DNA of 64,000 nt from Christiangramia flava JLT2011 (GCF_001951155.1 NZ_CP016359.1:1450001-1514000), one strand, 5' to 3'. Shown: positions 8,977 to 17,801, counted from the first letter of the stretch. Program-made: numbers and translations. The notes: generated from the letters alone by a model not told the origin.

Positions 8977-11511
8977 TTAGAAATTAAGTTTAGCACCTAC
9001 AGTCCAGGTTCTTTCAAATCCATACCATACAAGAGCTGTATTGGCATCATTTCCAAGACCGTTTTGAGCATTTGCAATATATTCTGTATTTGTTAGGTTG
9101 TAAACGTTCGCGTTTAGCGTTGTTTTGAAACCTCCAAAATCGAAATCGTAAGTAAGACCTACATCAAGAGTAGCAAATGCAGGTAATTTCCATACTTCAA
9201 CAGCATCAGGATTGTTACGGCTTACCGGATCAAAATCTGAGTAGAAATCGGCGAAATAGTTCCCGTTCGCTCTCAATCTCATATCCTCAAGGAATTCGTA
9301 ATCGAATCCTAAACCGGCAGTAGTTTGTGGCTGACCACCAACTTTATCACCACCAATATAAAGATTAATTTCGTCAACAAGGTTTTGCTCCTCGTCAAAG
9401 ATCTGAACTCCAGTTACATCATCAGCCCAGGTCCAGTCTCCAAAAGATCCGAAACCTGTAATGCTCAACTCATCAGTTGGACGGTATTCGAAATCCAGTT
9501 CAAGACCCTGGTGAAGTGCGTTTACACCAAGAATGTTAGCCACACCAAGAGAACCATCAGGGTTGTTGTAAGAGTATGTTAATGAACGGTCATTCCAGTT
9601 AGTTCTGTAAGCGTTCACGTTGGCTCTGAACTTGTCATTTCTGAAAGTATAACCAGCTTCCACGCTAAAGATCTTCTGATTTTCAGCATCAGGGTTCACG
9701 TCGTTTACGAAGTTCAGGAATACTGAATCAAAGAAAGGAGCTTTCTCGAAGTACCCGATGTTCGCAAAAACACCACTACTTCTTGTAAAGTTATAGTTTG
9801 CACCCCCTTTGATCTGGTAACCAAAGAAGTTATAGAAATCTGTTTCCTGGTTTGGATCAGAATCAAGGTAGTTGAAATAATCCACACGCTTATAAGAAGT
9901 GTTCGAAGCTGCAAGCGAAACGAATGCATCAAAATCAGATTTTGAGTACTCAGCCTGAACGAATCCACCTTCCCAAAGAACGATACCATCATTCCAGTAG
10001 CTAATCTTATCTCCAACCTGCGCAAGATTCACCGGGTTGTTAGCATCTGAATCGTCATACCAGTACTGTCCTCCTAAAAGATCAGTTACTTCCTGGAAGT
10101 GCTTTCCTTTGTAGTATCTTAAATCAACACCAGCCAAAAGCTCGATGTCTTCAGTAATATCAGTAGAAAGAGTTGAAAGGGCTCCAAACCAGTTGTGGTC
10201 GTTTCGAGAAGCTCTTAAGATCGTTTCTGAACCATCTGCTCCATTAGCAACGTTTTCCTGAGCGATCATATCAAGATTCACCGGCTGAAGGTATCCTTGA
10301 CGATAATCAGAATTCAAACCGAATTTGTTATCACCGGCCCATCCGCCACCACCTCCAGTACCGAAGGAAGCGTAAACTGCTGTAGAAAGAAGCGTCTTTT
10401 CGTTGATGTTCCAGAAGTGGTTCAAAGACATTTGAGGTTTGTGGTAGAAGTTATCCTCGATGTGAGTAACCTGACCGTTATAATAACCCCAGTCTCCGTT
10501 GAATTTGATTCCTCTTTCGCTCTCGCGGTAAGTTTGGATCAAATATCTGTTCTGGCGCTGACCGTGTCTTTGCGGTGCTCCAAAAGCAGTAAAAGAAAGT
10601 TCATGCTGATCGTTAAATTTCTTGGCGATATTCACGAAGTAGTTGTAACCTGTAAATTCCGTTCCGTCTACATAACCGTTACCAGTTGTTTTAGAAGCAG
10701 AAACTGTAGCAGCCAGACCGTTTTCCATTTTACCGGTAGAAACAGTAGCTCCAAATTTAGTGTACCCATCGTTACCAGTTGCAGCATAGATGTTACCACC
10801 TTTTTCAGCATCAGTAGATTTTGTAACCACGTTTACGGTACCACCAATAGATGGCACAGCAACCTTCGCAGCTCCAAGACCTCTCTGAGTTTGCATCGTT
10901 CTGGTCACATCTGAAAGACCAGCCCAGTTACTCCAGTAAACACGACCATTTTCCATGTCGTTCACCGGTACACCGTTGATCATTACTGCGATGTTCTCAC
11001 CTTCAAAACCTCTCATTCGAAGTTCTGCATCACCAAAACCACCACCAGACTTGTTCGCGTAAACCCCAGGAGTAGATTTCAATACTTCAGGGAATTCCTG
11101 GTTACCAATTTTAGTTTCGATTTCAGCAGCGCTGATAGTAGAAACAGCCACCGGAGTCTTACGGTCGATCGCAAGAGAGTAGCTGGTCACGACGATTTCG
11201 TCTAGCGCATCAGCGTCTGGACTTAGAACGATTCTTCCAAGATCCTGTGTTCCTCCTGATACAGAGAAATCAACAACTTTAGTTTCGTAACCAACGAAGC
11301 TGATCTCCAACTTACCAGTAGCCTGATCAGCAGAAAGTGAAAACTTCCCGTCAAAATCAGTAATTGCACCGGTATTAGTACCAGCAATCTTCACGTTAGC
11401 CCCTGGAAGAGGACCATCCATTTCAGAATCGATTACCGTACCGGTAATAGTTCCTTGAGCAAAAATGGTAGCAGATGCCAACAACATCGCTAACAGTAAT
11501 AATTTCCTCAT
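8977..11511 (-). CDS. TonB-dependent outer-membrane receptor with carboxypeptidase-like domain
   Basis: 844 residues: signal peptide (MRKLLLLAMLLASATIFAQ), carboxypeptidase-regulatory-like domain (about 20-105, with GANVKIAGTNTGAITDFDGK), TonB-box-like DEIVVTS near 110, a plug (about 120-240: PEVLKSTPGVYANKSGGGFG, MINGVPVNDMENG) and a barrel ending WTVGAKLNF. The plug segment VYWSNWAGLSDVTRTMQTQRGLG is shared with a large receptor group of Bacteroidota that is not of the SusC type. It is cotranscribed with the repeat lipoprotein downstream. The barrel has many Tyr and Asn, as usual. Transport substrate is unknown; the nearby secreted nuclease suggests products of nucleic acid breakdown, which is inference. 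Confidence 0.92.
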   Translation of the reverse strand: MRKLLLLAMLLASATIFAQGTITGTVIDSEMDGPLPGANVKIAGTNTGAITDFDGKFSLSADQATGKLEISFVGYETKVVDFSVSGGTQDLGRIVLSPDADALDEIVVTSYSLAIDRKTPVAVSTISAAEIETKIGNQEFPEVLKSTPGVYANKSGGGFGDAELRMRGFEGENIAVMINGVPVNDMENGRVYWSNWAGLSDVTRTMQTQRGLGAAKVAVPSIGGTVNVVTKSTDAEKGGNIYAATGNDGYTKFGATVSTGKMENGLAATVSASKTTGNGYVDGTEFTGYNYFVNIAKKFNDQHELSFTAFGAPQRHGQRQNRYLIQTYRESERGIKFNGDWGYYNGQVTHIEDNFYHKPQMSLNHFWNINEKTLLSTAVYASFGTGGGGGWAGDNKFGLNSDYRQGYLQPVNLDMIAQENVANGADGSETILRASRNDHNWFGALSTLSTDITEDIELLAGVDLRYYKGKHFQEVTDLLGGQYWYDDSDANNPVNLAQVGDKISYWNDGIVLWEGGFVQAEYSKSDFDAFVSLAASNTSYKRVDYFNYLDSDPNQETDFYNFFGYQIKGGANYNFTRSSGVFANIGYFEKAPFFDSVFLNFVNDVNPDAENQKIFSVEAGYTFRNDKFRANVNAYRTNWNDRSLTYSYNNPDGSLGVANILGVNALHQGLELDFEYRPTDELSITGFGSFGDWTWADDVTGVQIFDEEQNLVDEINLYIGGDKVGGQPQTTAGLGFDYEFLEDMRLRANGNYFADFYSDFDPVSRNNPDAVEVWKLPAFATLDVGLTYDFDFGGFKTTLNANVYNLTNTEYIANAQNGLGNDANTALVWYGFERTWTVGAKLNF

Positions 11512-11635
11512 GTTTTAATAGTTTGAGTTTGATTTAAAATTCGCGGCAAAAAAAGCTAATTCCTTCTAATTTAAGTTTACCCAAATGTTAAGGTTTTTAA
11601 CTTTAACATGCCGCCACAAAACTAATCAAAAAAAG

Positions 11636-11659
11636 AAAGTGCCTGATTAAAGGCACTTT
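11636..11659 (-). terminator. Intrinsic terminator of the pgi operon
   Basis: A perfect 8-bp stem AAAGTGCC/GGCACTTT with an 8-base loop is followed on the reverse strand by TTTCTTTTTTT. It lies 38 bases after the pgi stop and separates it from the receptor gene's upstream region. Confidence 0.88.
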
Positions 11660-11696
11660 AAAACATTCAACGTTTTGTAAACAATTTGTTGATTTC

Positions 11697-13328
11697 TTAG
11701 TTTTTATACAGACTTAACAGCTTTTTGGTAGAAGAATCGTGATTTTCGAAATCTTTTGACTCAAATTCTGAGATTATCTTATTTGCGAGCTGTTTCCCTA
11801 ATTCCACTCCCCATTGGTCATAACTAAAAATATTCCAGATCACTCCCTGAACGAAAATTTTATGCTCATACAACGCGATGAGTTTCCCTAAACTTTCAGG
11901 AGTCAGTTTTTCCACGAAAATGGTATTGGTAGGTTTGTTCCCTTCAAAAATCTTGAAATTCTTGATACGGTCAATTTCTTCGGAACTGAACTTCTTCGCC
12001 TTCAGTTCCTCCACTACCTGCTCTTCGGTTTTTCCATTCATTAAAGCTTCGGTTTGAGCAAAGTAATTCGCCATCAACTTGTCCTGATGTGACTGATCTC
12101 CAAAAAGACTTTTTTTGAAACCGATAAAATCTGCTGGGATCAACTTAGTTCCCTGGTGGATCAACTGAAAAAACGCGTGCTGCGAATTGGTGCCGGGCTC
12201 TCCCCAGATTATGGTCCCCGTTTGGTAATTTACAGGATCCCCATTCCTATCGGTACTCTTCCCGTTACTTTCCATGATCGCCTGTTGCAAATAGGTGGGG
12301 AAAAGCTCCAGGTACTGGCTGTAAGGGATTACCGCCTCAGTTTCGGCATCGAAAAAGTTATTATACCAAATGCTCAGCATCGCAAGCTGTACCGGGATAT
12401 TCTTTTTGAACGAACTATTCCTGAAATGTTCGTCCATTTTTCGGCCTCCCTCCAGCAACGCCGCATAATTCTCATATCCTATAGCCAGGCTTACTGAAAG
12501 TCCCACTGCACTCCAAAGCGAAAAACGGCCACCTACCCAGTCCCACATTGGGAAGATATTTTCCGGGGCGATTCCAAAATCCTGAACTTTTTCCAGGTTG
12601 GTAGACACTGCTACAAAATGTTTGGCAACCACTTCTTCCGGCGCACTTCTTAAAAACCAGTTACGAACAGTGGTCGCATTGCTTAAGGTTTCAAGTGTGG
12701 TAAAAGTTTTGGAAACAATGACAAAAAGAGTGGTTTCCGGGTTGAGATTTTTAATTTTTTCATGTACATGGTCACCATCCACATTCGAAATGAAATGAAG
12801 ATTCAGGTGATTCTGGTAAAAGGTCAAACAATCTGTAACCATCGTTGGACCAAGATCGGAGCCTCCGATCCCGATATTTACCACATCGGTAAAAGCTTTC
12901 CCTGTATGTCCTTTTCGCGCGCCGGAAATCACTTCATCTGTAAACTCTTTGATTTTCTTCTTGACGCTTTCCACTTCTGGGATCACGTTTTCTGCCCCCA
13001 CCATCACCTCAGCGTCTGGCAGGGAACGTAGAGCCGTGTGCAGCACGGCGCGATTTTCTGTTCTATTGATCGCATCTCCTTTGAAATAAGAATCAATAGC
13101 TTCTTCCAGGCCACATTCTTCGGCTAGCTTCAGCAATAAGGACTGGGCTTTTTGATCGAAGCGGTTCTTACTGAAATCGACATAAAAATCTTCCCACTCA
13201 ATACTGAATTTATCGGCTCGTCCCGGATCTTCCCTGAACAGGTCACGCATGTGAAACTGTCCAACTTCTTTGAAATGTTCTTCTAATTCTTTCCAGGCCT
13301 GTGTTTGGGTTGGATTGATATTCTTCAT
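11697..13328 (-). CDS. pgi: Glucose-6-phosphate isomerase
   Basis: This cytoplasmic enzyme interconverts glucose 6-phosphate and fructose 6-phosphate in glycolysis and gluconeogenesis. The 543 residues match the usual length of the long bacterial form. Visible signatures are NIGIGGSDLGPTMV (sugar-phosphate binding), GGRFSLWSAVGLS, and GTIIWGEPGTNSQHAFFQLI, which carries the active-site Glu and His. A Lys near the C-terminus (GVELGKQLA) completes the site. Its ATG abuts the stop of the M23 peptidase gene upstream (TAA then ATG), so it is the last gene of the DUF3108 / tryptophan dioxygenase / M23 operon and is followed by a strong terminator. Nothing unusual is seen. Confidence 0.97.
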   Translation of the reverse strand: MKNINPTQTQAWKELEEHFKEVGQFHMRDLFREDPGRADKFSIEWEDFYVDFSKNRFDQKAQSLLLKLAEECGLEEAIDSYFKGDAINRTENRAVLHTALRSLPDAEVMVGAENVIPEVESVKKKIKEFTDEVISGARKGHTGKAFTDVVNIGIGGSDLGPTMVTDCLTFYQNHLNLHFISNVDGDHVHEKIKNLNPETTLFVIVSKTFTTLETLSNATTVRNWFLRSAPEEVVAKHFVAVSTNLEKVQDFGIAPENIFPMWDWVGGRFSLWSAVGLSVSLAIGYENYAALLEGGRKMDEHFRNSSFKKNIPVQLAMLSIWYNNFFDAETEAVIPYSQYLELFPTYLQQAIMESNGKSTDRNGDPVNYQTGTIIWGEPGTNSQHAFFQLIHQGTKLIPADFIGFKKSLFGDQSHQDKLMANYFAQTEALMNGKTEEQVVEELKAKKFSSEEIDRIKNFKIFEGNKPTNTIFVEKLTPESLGKLIALYEHKIFVQGVIWNIFSYDQWGVELGKQLANKIISEFESKDFENHDSSTKKLLSLYKN

Positions 13329-14561
13329 TTAAATATGTTTATAGGGAATTTGATCTAATTCTTTTTTAAGAGGCTCGATGTAAGCGAAATAATCGTCTTT
13401 TAGCGAATCCTTTATTTTTTCTGCAGATGGTAAATTCTGTCTGAAAGGATCAACCTGTTTACCATTAACCCAGAAGCGATAGCATACGTGCGGACCGGTA
13501 GCCAGACCGGTACTACCTACATAACCAATAACCTGGCCCTGCCTTACGTATTCACCGTTTCTAACTGCTCTTTTCGTCATATGCAGGTACTGGGTGGTGT
13601 ATTTACCGTTATGCCTGATCTTTACATAGTTTCCGTTACCAGAGGTATAGCTGGAAGCGATCACGGTTCCATTGGCAGTGCTTACGATAGGCGTATTGTA
13701 AGGAGCAGCATAATCGGTTCCCAAATGGGCTTTCCATCTTTTCTGAACCGGGTGAAATCTTCTCTTGGTATACCTCGAAGAAATACGAGTGTAATTCAGC
13801 GGTGCTTTCAGAAAAAAGCTCTGCAAAGCTTTGGCTTCAGAATCATAAAAACTAGGCTTTCCAGACACCGTGTCGGTATTATACCTGAAAGCATAAAAAG
13901 GTTTATCCTGATGCTTGAAAACCGCTGCATCTACCTTTTCAATTCCGGCGAAAATGGTGTCGTCAATATATTTTTCGTGGTAAACCATCTTGAACTGATC
14001 GCCCTTCTGCAATTTGAAGAAATCGATGCTCCACTGGTAAATATTGGAAAGTTCGTAAACGAGCATATTACTCAATCCCTGTGCCTGCATGGCTTCGGAA
14101 AGCGAAGAGGTGACCACACCTGAAATTTCGCGTTTTTTGATCGTTACCGGTCTTTTCTTTTTCTGAACATAGACACTGTCCCCCAAAGCCAGAACCGTGT
14201 AATTGATCTTGTCGTTCTCATAAATGAAATATTCCGGAGTTTTTGCCGAATCTTTGGCGCGCAGCACGAAGTATTTCTTCCCGGCAGTGATCCTCGCCGG
14301 ATTAAAACTGTCTTTTACTTCTTCGGTGATTTCATAAACTTTTCCAGGCCCTACACCATTTCTGTCCATGATCGAACCAAAAAAGTCACCTCTCTTGATC
14401 GTATCCCGAACCACATCATAATCATCAAATACGAAACCGTATAATTTTTCTACTTTCGGTTTCTTTTTCACAGCCACTTCCGTAGCCTCATTCTTCTCCT
14501 CCTCATTCTTGCAGCTAACAATAGCCAGCATCAGCAATAACAGTAAGCTTAATTTTCTCAA
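13329..14561 (-). CDS. M23-family (LytM-like) peptidoglycan peptidase, lipoprotein
   Basis: The 410 residues start with a lipoprotein signal (LLLLLMLAIVSC) and an acidic, Lys-rich linker. The middle (about 40-260) resembles the OapA/LysM-like regions of periplasmic M23 proteins. The C-terminal LytM domain (about 265-385) has the first zinc motif HLGTDYAAPYN (HxxxD) and YLHMTKR. The last motif reads GPHVCYRF, where most members have HxH: the catalytic His is kept but the second, zinc-binding His is a Cys. The DNA reads TGC there. The enzyme probably cuts peptide cross-links in the cell wall. Its ATG overlaps the stop of the tryptophan dioxygenase gene by 4 bases, and pgi follows directly, so translation of all three is coupled. 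Confidence 0.9.
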   Translation of the reverse strand: MRKLSLLLLLMLAIVSCKNEEEKNEATEVAVKKKPKVEKLYGFVFDDYDVVRDTIKRGDFFGSIMDRNGVGPGKVYEITEEVKDSFNPARITAGKKYFVLRAKDSAKTPEYFIYENDKINYTVLALGDSVYVQKKKRPVTIKKREISGVVTSSLSEAMQAQGLSNMLVYELSNIYQWSIDFFKLQKGDQFKMVYHEKYIDDTIFAGIEKVDAAVFKHQDKPFYAFRYNTDTVSGKPSFYDSEAKALQSFFLKAPLNYTRISSRYTKRRFHPVQKRWKAHLGTDYAAPYNTPIVSTANGTVIASSYTSGNGNYVKIRHNGKYTTQYLHMTKRAVRNGEYVRQGQVIGYVGSTGLATGPHVCYRFWVNGKQVDPFRQNLPSAEKIKDSLKDDYFAYIEPLKKELDQIPYKHI

Positions 14562-15532
14562 TTTTCGTTTGTTTGTTTTTCTGTGTTAAACCTGTGATTA
14601 ACCCATTGTTTCCCCCATTCCGTATGCTCTTCAGCAGACCAGATTCCCGGGAAAAAAGATATTTTCTGAAAGCCGGGTGGCAGAAACTGCTTCCAGTTCG
14701 TGCCTCCAGTGGCCTTGATGGTCTCTTTATTTTTACTCAAATACCGGTATGCCGCACCCATATGCATCAGCAACCAGTTAACATTGACATTCACATCCAG
14801 TGTTCGCAACGCGCGAATGAGCTCTTTATTGTTCCGCTCCTCTTCATTCAGCCCCAAATAACGATGCCAGATGGTCTTGTTCTTCACTTCGTTGGCAATT
14901 CTCAGGAATCTTGGCGTGTACCGAAATTCGAATTGCTTCAGGGTAAGCGTTTTCTCACCGGTCTCCAGGTCGATGCCTCCTTTTTTCCAGTAAATTTCCT
15001 CGTAAAGTTCTTCCAGGCTGTTCGCTTCGGAAAAATTCTCACGAATATCTGCCGAAACCAGGTTATGCATTGGTGTGGAGTAGAATTCGATCATTCTGAA
15101 TTGTGCCGACTGGAATCCGCTGGCAGGTAATAAGGCCATACGAAACTTCAGGAATTGTTCGCGCTCCATTCCTTTGATCATCACATCGAAACTATCGATA
15201 AGAATGCGCATATACCTGTTGATCCTCGTCAGTTTTTCAGTAAAAAAGGAAACGGAAAGATTTTCGCGGGCAATGATCTGCTTCTGTTCGTGGATGATCA
15301 GTTTGAAATACAGCTCGGTAATCTGGTGGTAGGTGATGAAAATTTTTTCATCAGGGAAATGCGTATTGGTCTTCTGAAGGCTCAGCAGCGTGTCAAGACT
15401 CACGTAGTCCCAGTAAGAGAGGTAGCGGTCGTAGAGCAAGCCATCTAGGTAAGAGCCCATGTCCTGTCCCGAATTGCGGAATTTTTCTTCCAGTTTTAAA
15501 ATCCGTTCGGCGATCTCGGGCTTTATTTCCAT
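14558..15532 (-). CDS. Tryptophan 2,3-dioxygenase family protein
   Basis: The family uses heme to open the indole ring of L-tryptophan to N-formylkynurenine. The 324 residues contain typical helical motifs: GSYLDGLLYDRYLSYWDYV, FITYHQITELYFKLIIHE (the His/Tyr/Arg region at the active site), FMFR-like FRMALLPASGFQSAQFRMIE, and WLLMHMGAAYR near the C-terminus, which should hold the proximal heme-binding His. The next steps of the kynurenine route are not in this window, but the homogentisate branch genes hppD and hmgA lie close by on the same strand. It overlaps the M23 gene by 4 bases and starts 1 base after the DUF3108 gene. Members in Bacteroidota are longer and divergent, so substrate preference for tryptophan is likely rather than proven. 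Confidence 0.88.
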   Translation of the reverse strand: MEIKPEIAERILKLEEKFRNSGQDMGSYLDGLLYDRYLSYWDYVSLDTLLSLQKTNTHFPDEKIFITYHQITELYFKLIIHEQKQIIARENLSVSFFTEKLTRINRYMRILIDSFDVMIKGMEREQFLKFRMALLPASGFQSAQFRMIEFYSTPMHNLVSADIRENFSEANSLEELYEEIYWKKGGIDLETGEKTLTLKQFEFRYTPRFLRIANEVKNKTIWHRYLGLNEEERNNKELIRALRTLDVNVNVNWLLMHMGAAYRYLSKNKETIKATGGTNWKQFLPPGFQKISFFPGIWSAEEHTEWGKQWVNHRFNTEKQTNEN

Positions 15533-15533
15533 G

Positions 15534-16310
15534 CTAATCCATTATGATCCTGAATTGATGTTTTAAACCTTTATACGCTTCCAGATCAGCTTCCAGCGAG
15601 CCTACTGCAAGATCGGCTTCAATCTTTACAGGAATTTTATTTTTATCGTCGCTCACCCAAAATGTAAGACTTTCCTTCTCTTTGAAAACTCTTCCGGCAA
15701 GAACATATGGCCTAAACTTCAGCGTGGCGACTTTTCCGAATTTTGTTTTAATCACCTCTCGCCCAAGGAATTTCAGTTTAAAATCGATGTTTTCATCGTC
15801 GATAAACATCTTTAAACGCTTCTCATACCCGGGCCGAAGCTCATCGTTGTTAATTTGGTTGCGAATATAATAAAACGCCGACAACATATCATGGATATCA
15901 TCCGGAGTTGCATACGATTTTACTTCGTTGGTCTCTTTATTATGAACGCGGGCAATGTTTGATTGCTGATTGAAATCTATTTCCAGGTCTTTGGTATACC
16001 CCCCTTCATTGATCCTCCTGATGAATTTATACGGAAGGGTGGTCTTCTTATCGATATAGGTCTGGTAATCGTCATCTACCTTAAAAAAGATGCTTAACAG
16101 CCCCGTAGATTTTCCTCTACCTTTAATATGATAGACCGGCTGGCTGTTCAAGCTGGTTTCTTCCACCTGCAGAGTAGCATAACTCGCATTGAACATCCCG
16201 TAATGAATTCGGAATTTGAACCATTCCCCATCGCCAAAGGCTTCCTGGGATTTCAGGTTGAACGAGGAGCAAACAAGTAATAGTAGCGTAACTGTAAAAA
16301 ATTTCTTCAT
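15534..16310 (-). CDS. DUF3108 domain protein, periplasmic
   Basis: A 258-residue protein with a signal peptide (MKKFFTVTLLLLVCSSFNLKSQ). The rest is a beta-rich domain with the DUF3108 pattern: GEWFKFRIHYGMFNASYATLQ, then YHIKGRGKSTGLLSIFFKVDDD, and FWVSDDKNKIPVKIEADLAVGSLEADL at the C-terminus (shown here in pieces: FWVSDDKNKIPVKIE and GSLEADLEAY). The family is widespread, secreted to the periplasm, and has no established function. It is the first gene of a four-gene operon and has a good promoter at 16372-16402 on the reverse strand. Its conserved place before tryptophan dioxygenase and an M23 peptidase may hint at a cell-envelope role. Confidence 0.85.
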   Translation of the reverse strand: MKKFFTVTLLLLVCSSFNLKSQEAFGDGEWFKFRIHYGMFNASYATLQVEETSLNSQPVYHIKGRGKSTGLLSIFFKVDDDYQTYIDKKTTLPYKFIRRINEGGYTKDLEIDFNQQSNIARVHNKETNEVKSYATPDDIHDMLSAFYYIRNQINNDELRPGYEKRLKMFIDDENIDFKLKFLGREVIKTKFGKVATLKFRPYVLAGRVFKEKESLTFWVSDDKNKIPVKIEADLAVGSLEADLEAYKGLKHQFRIIMD

Positions 16311-16371
16311 TATGGTAAGTTTCCGTAGTAATAGTGCTTATAAGGCTCTGAATATTTTACAATTACTATTC

Positions 16372-16402
16372 CAAAAGTATTAAAACAAAAAACCCCGTCA
16401 AA
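16372..16402 (-). promoter_or_regulatory. Promoter of the DUF3108-TDO-M23-pgi operon
   Basis: On the reverse strand a -33 TTTG (16399-16402) and a -7 TACTTTTG (16372-16379) are separated by 19 bases, matching the Bacteroidota promoter. It lies 62 bases before the ATG at 16310. Its -33 element falls inside the terminator hairpin of the gene upstream. Confidence 0.6.
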
Positions 16403-16416
16403 TTAATGACGGGGAA
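16390..16416 (-). terminator. Strong intrinsic terminator of the hmgA-hppD unit
   Basis: A perfect 8-bp stem CCCCGTCA/TGACGGGG with a 6-base loop AATTAA is followed on the reverse strand by six T. The hppD stop is about 195 bases upstream, so the transcript would carry a long 3' untranslated region. Confidence 0.9.
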
Positions 16417-16608
16417 TTTTGTCTTATTAACCAACTAAAACTTAAATTATGAAAAAAATTAAACATTCCTGGTAACCACTCCAAAAATGCGGATGCAAAA
16501 GTCTGATATTTCTACCTTCTCCGCAATAGCAATTTTAACTTTAACTGTTTGAGTGATAATTATTCAGGCTTTTTATTCCAGCACTTCAGTTTTAGCAGTT
16601 TTTTATCT
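16417..16608. other. Gene-free stretch after hppD; long 3' UTR or small RNA
   Basis: Between the hppD stop and its terminator lie about 190 bases without a convincing gene. On the forward strand there is an 8-codon frame at 16449-16475 (MKKIKHSW) preceded by an AT-rich leader that looks like a flavobacterial translation start, but nothing follows it. On the reverse strand the region could be a 3' UTR or a terminator-ended small RNA. Confidence 0.4.
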
Positions 16609-17751
16609 TTAATTTAGCGTTCCTCGCAAATCCTGTTCTCTCTCGATGGCCTCAAAAAGCGCCTTAAAATTCCCTTTTCCGAAAGATTGCGCTCCTTTTC
16701 TTTGAATGATTTCAAAAAACATGGTTGGACGGTCCAGAACCGGCTTGGTAAAGATCTGCAGCAAATAACCTTCGTCATCCCGATCTACCAAAATTCCAAG
16801 CTCTTTCAACGGCTCCAGGTCTTCATCAATATCCCCAACACGATCCAGCAGGTCATCGTAATAGGTTTCCGGAACATACAGAAATTCTACACCGCGATCC
16901 CTTAAAGCGGTTACTGTTTCGATAATATTATTGGTCGCCAGTGCGATATGCTGCACTCCTGCTCCATTATAAAAATCAATATATTCTTCGATCTGCGATT
17001 TTTTCTTTCCTTCAGCAGGTTCGTTGATCGGGAACTTGATTCGGCCGTTGCCGTTGCTCATCACTTTACTCATCAGGGCGGTGTATTCCGTTGAGATATC
17101 CTTATCATCAAAAGACACCAGCTGAGCAAATCCCATCACTTTCGCGTAGAATTCCACCCATTTGTTCATTTCGTTCCAGCCTACATTACCAACCATATGA
17201 TCGATATAGCGAAGACCATTATCTGGCACCTCGGCCATGGTATTCCAAACGCGATATCCCGGTAAAAACGGGCCCTCGTACTCGCCTCTTTCCACGAACA
17301 AGTGCACGGTTTCCCCGTAAGTATGGATCCCGGAGATCACCGCTTTTCCATTCTCATCTTCCATCACATAAGGTTCCACGTAGGATTCGGCTCCCCGTTT
17401 AGTGGTTTCTTCATAGCTTTTTCGGGCATCATCCACCCAAAGAGCCACAAATTTCACTCCGTCACCGTGCTGATTGATGTGCCTATTGATGTCGCCATCT
17501 GGTTGAAGAGGCGAAGTCAATACAATTCTGATCTTTCCCTGCTGCAATACATAGGAAACACTGTTCTTGTTCCCTGTCTCCATTCCGGAATACGCGACCG
17601 GCTGAAAGCCCCAGGCATGCTGGTAATAATAAGCGGCCTGCTTGGCGTTCCCAACGTATAATTCTACGAAATCAGTTCCAAGGATCGGCAGAAAATCATC
17701 CGCCTGCGGAACTACTTTTTCTAATTTTAATGATGTGCTATCGGTAGTCAT
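16609..17751 (-). CDS. hppD: 4-Hydroxyphenylpyruvate dioxygenase
   Basis: The enzyme turns 4-hydroxyphenylpyruvate into homogentisate with O2 and non-heme Fe(II), in the catabolism of tyrosine and phenylalanine. The 380 residues form two vicinal-oxygen-chelate halves. The three iron ligands are visible: His185 (IDHMVGNVGW), His268 (VQHIALATNN) and Glu347 (MFFEIIQRKG). The C-terminal lid (GNFKALFEAIEREQ) is also present. It follows hmgA, the next enzyme in the pathway, after a 93-base gap, so the two are probably cotranscribed; the gap contains a 13-codon frame. The start ATG at 17751 gives an N-terminus of usual length. Confidence 0.97.
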   Translation of the reverse strand: MTTDSTSLKLEKVVPQADDFLPILGTDFVELYVGNAKQAAYYYQHAWGFQPVAYSGMETGNKNSVSYVLQQGKIRIVLTSPLQPDGDINRHINQHGDGVKFVALWVDDARKSYEETTKRGAESYVEPYVMEDENGKAVISGIHTYGETVHLFVERGEYEGPFLPGYRVWNTMAEVPDNGLRYIDHMVGNVGWNEMNKWVEFYAKVMGFAQLVSFDDKDISTEYTALMSKVMSNGNGRIKFPINEPAEGKKKSQIEEYIDFYNGAGVQHIALATNNIIETVTALRDRGVEFLYVPETYYDDLLDRVGDIDEDLEPLKELGILVDRDDEGYLLQIFTKPVLDRPTMFFEIIQRKGAQSFGKGNFKALFEAIEREQDLRGTLN

Positions 17752-17801
17752 AATTTTTCAAATTTAAAGATTGTACAAAATTTCAGGAATTTGTGGGTGA
17801 A

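Noticed and set aside
10297..10914. A 205-codon open frame on the forward strand
   Set aside because: It is antisense to the well-supported TonB receptor gene, has no recognisable motif and a Ser/Val/Arg-rich composition typical of reverse-frame shadows.
1032..11511. Polysaccharide utilisation locus (SusC/SusD pair)
   Set aside because: No SusD-like lipoprotein, no glycoside hydrolase and no SusR or sigma/anti-sigma pair are present; the partners are DUF5689 and repeat lipoproteins and nucleases.
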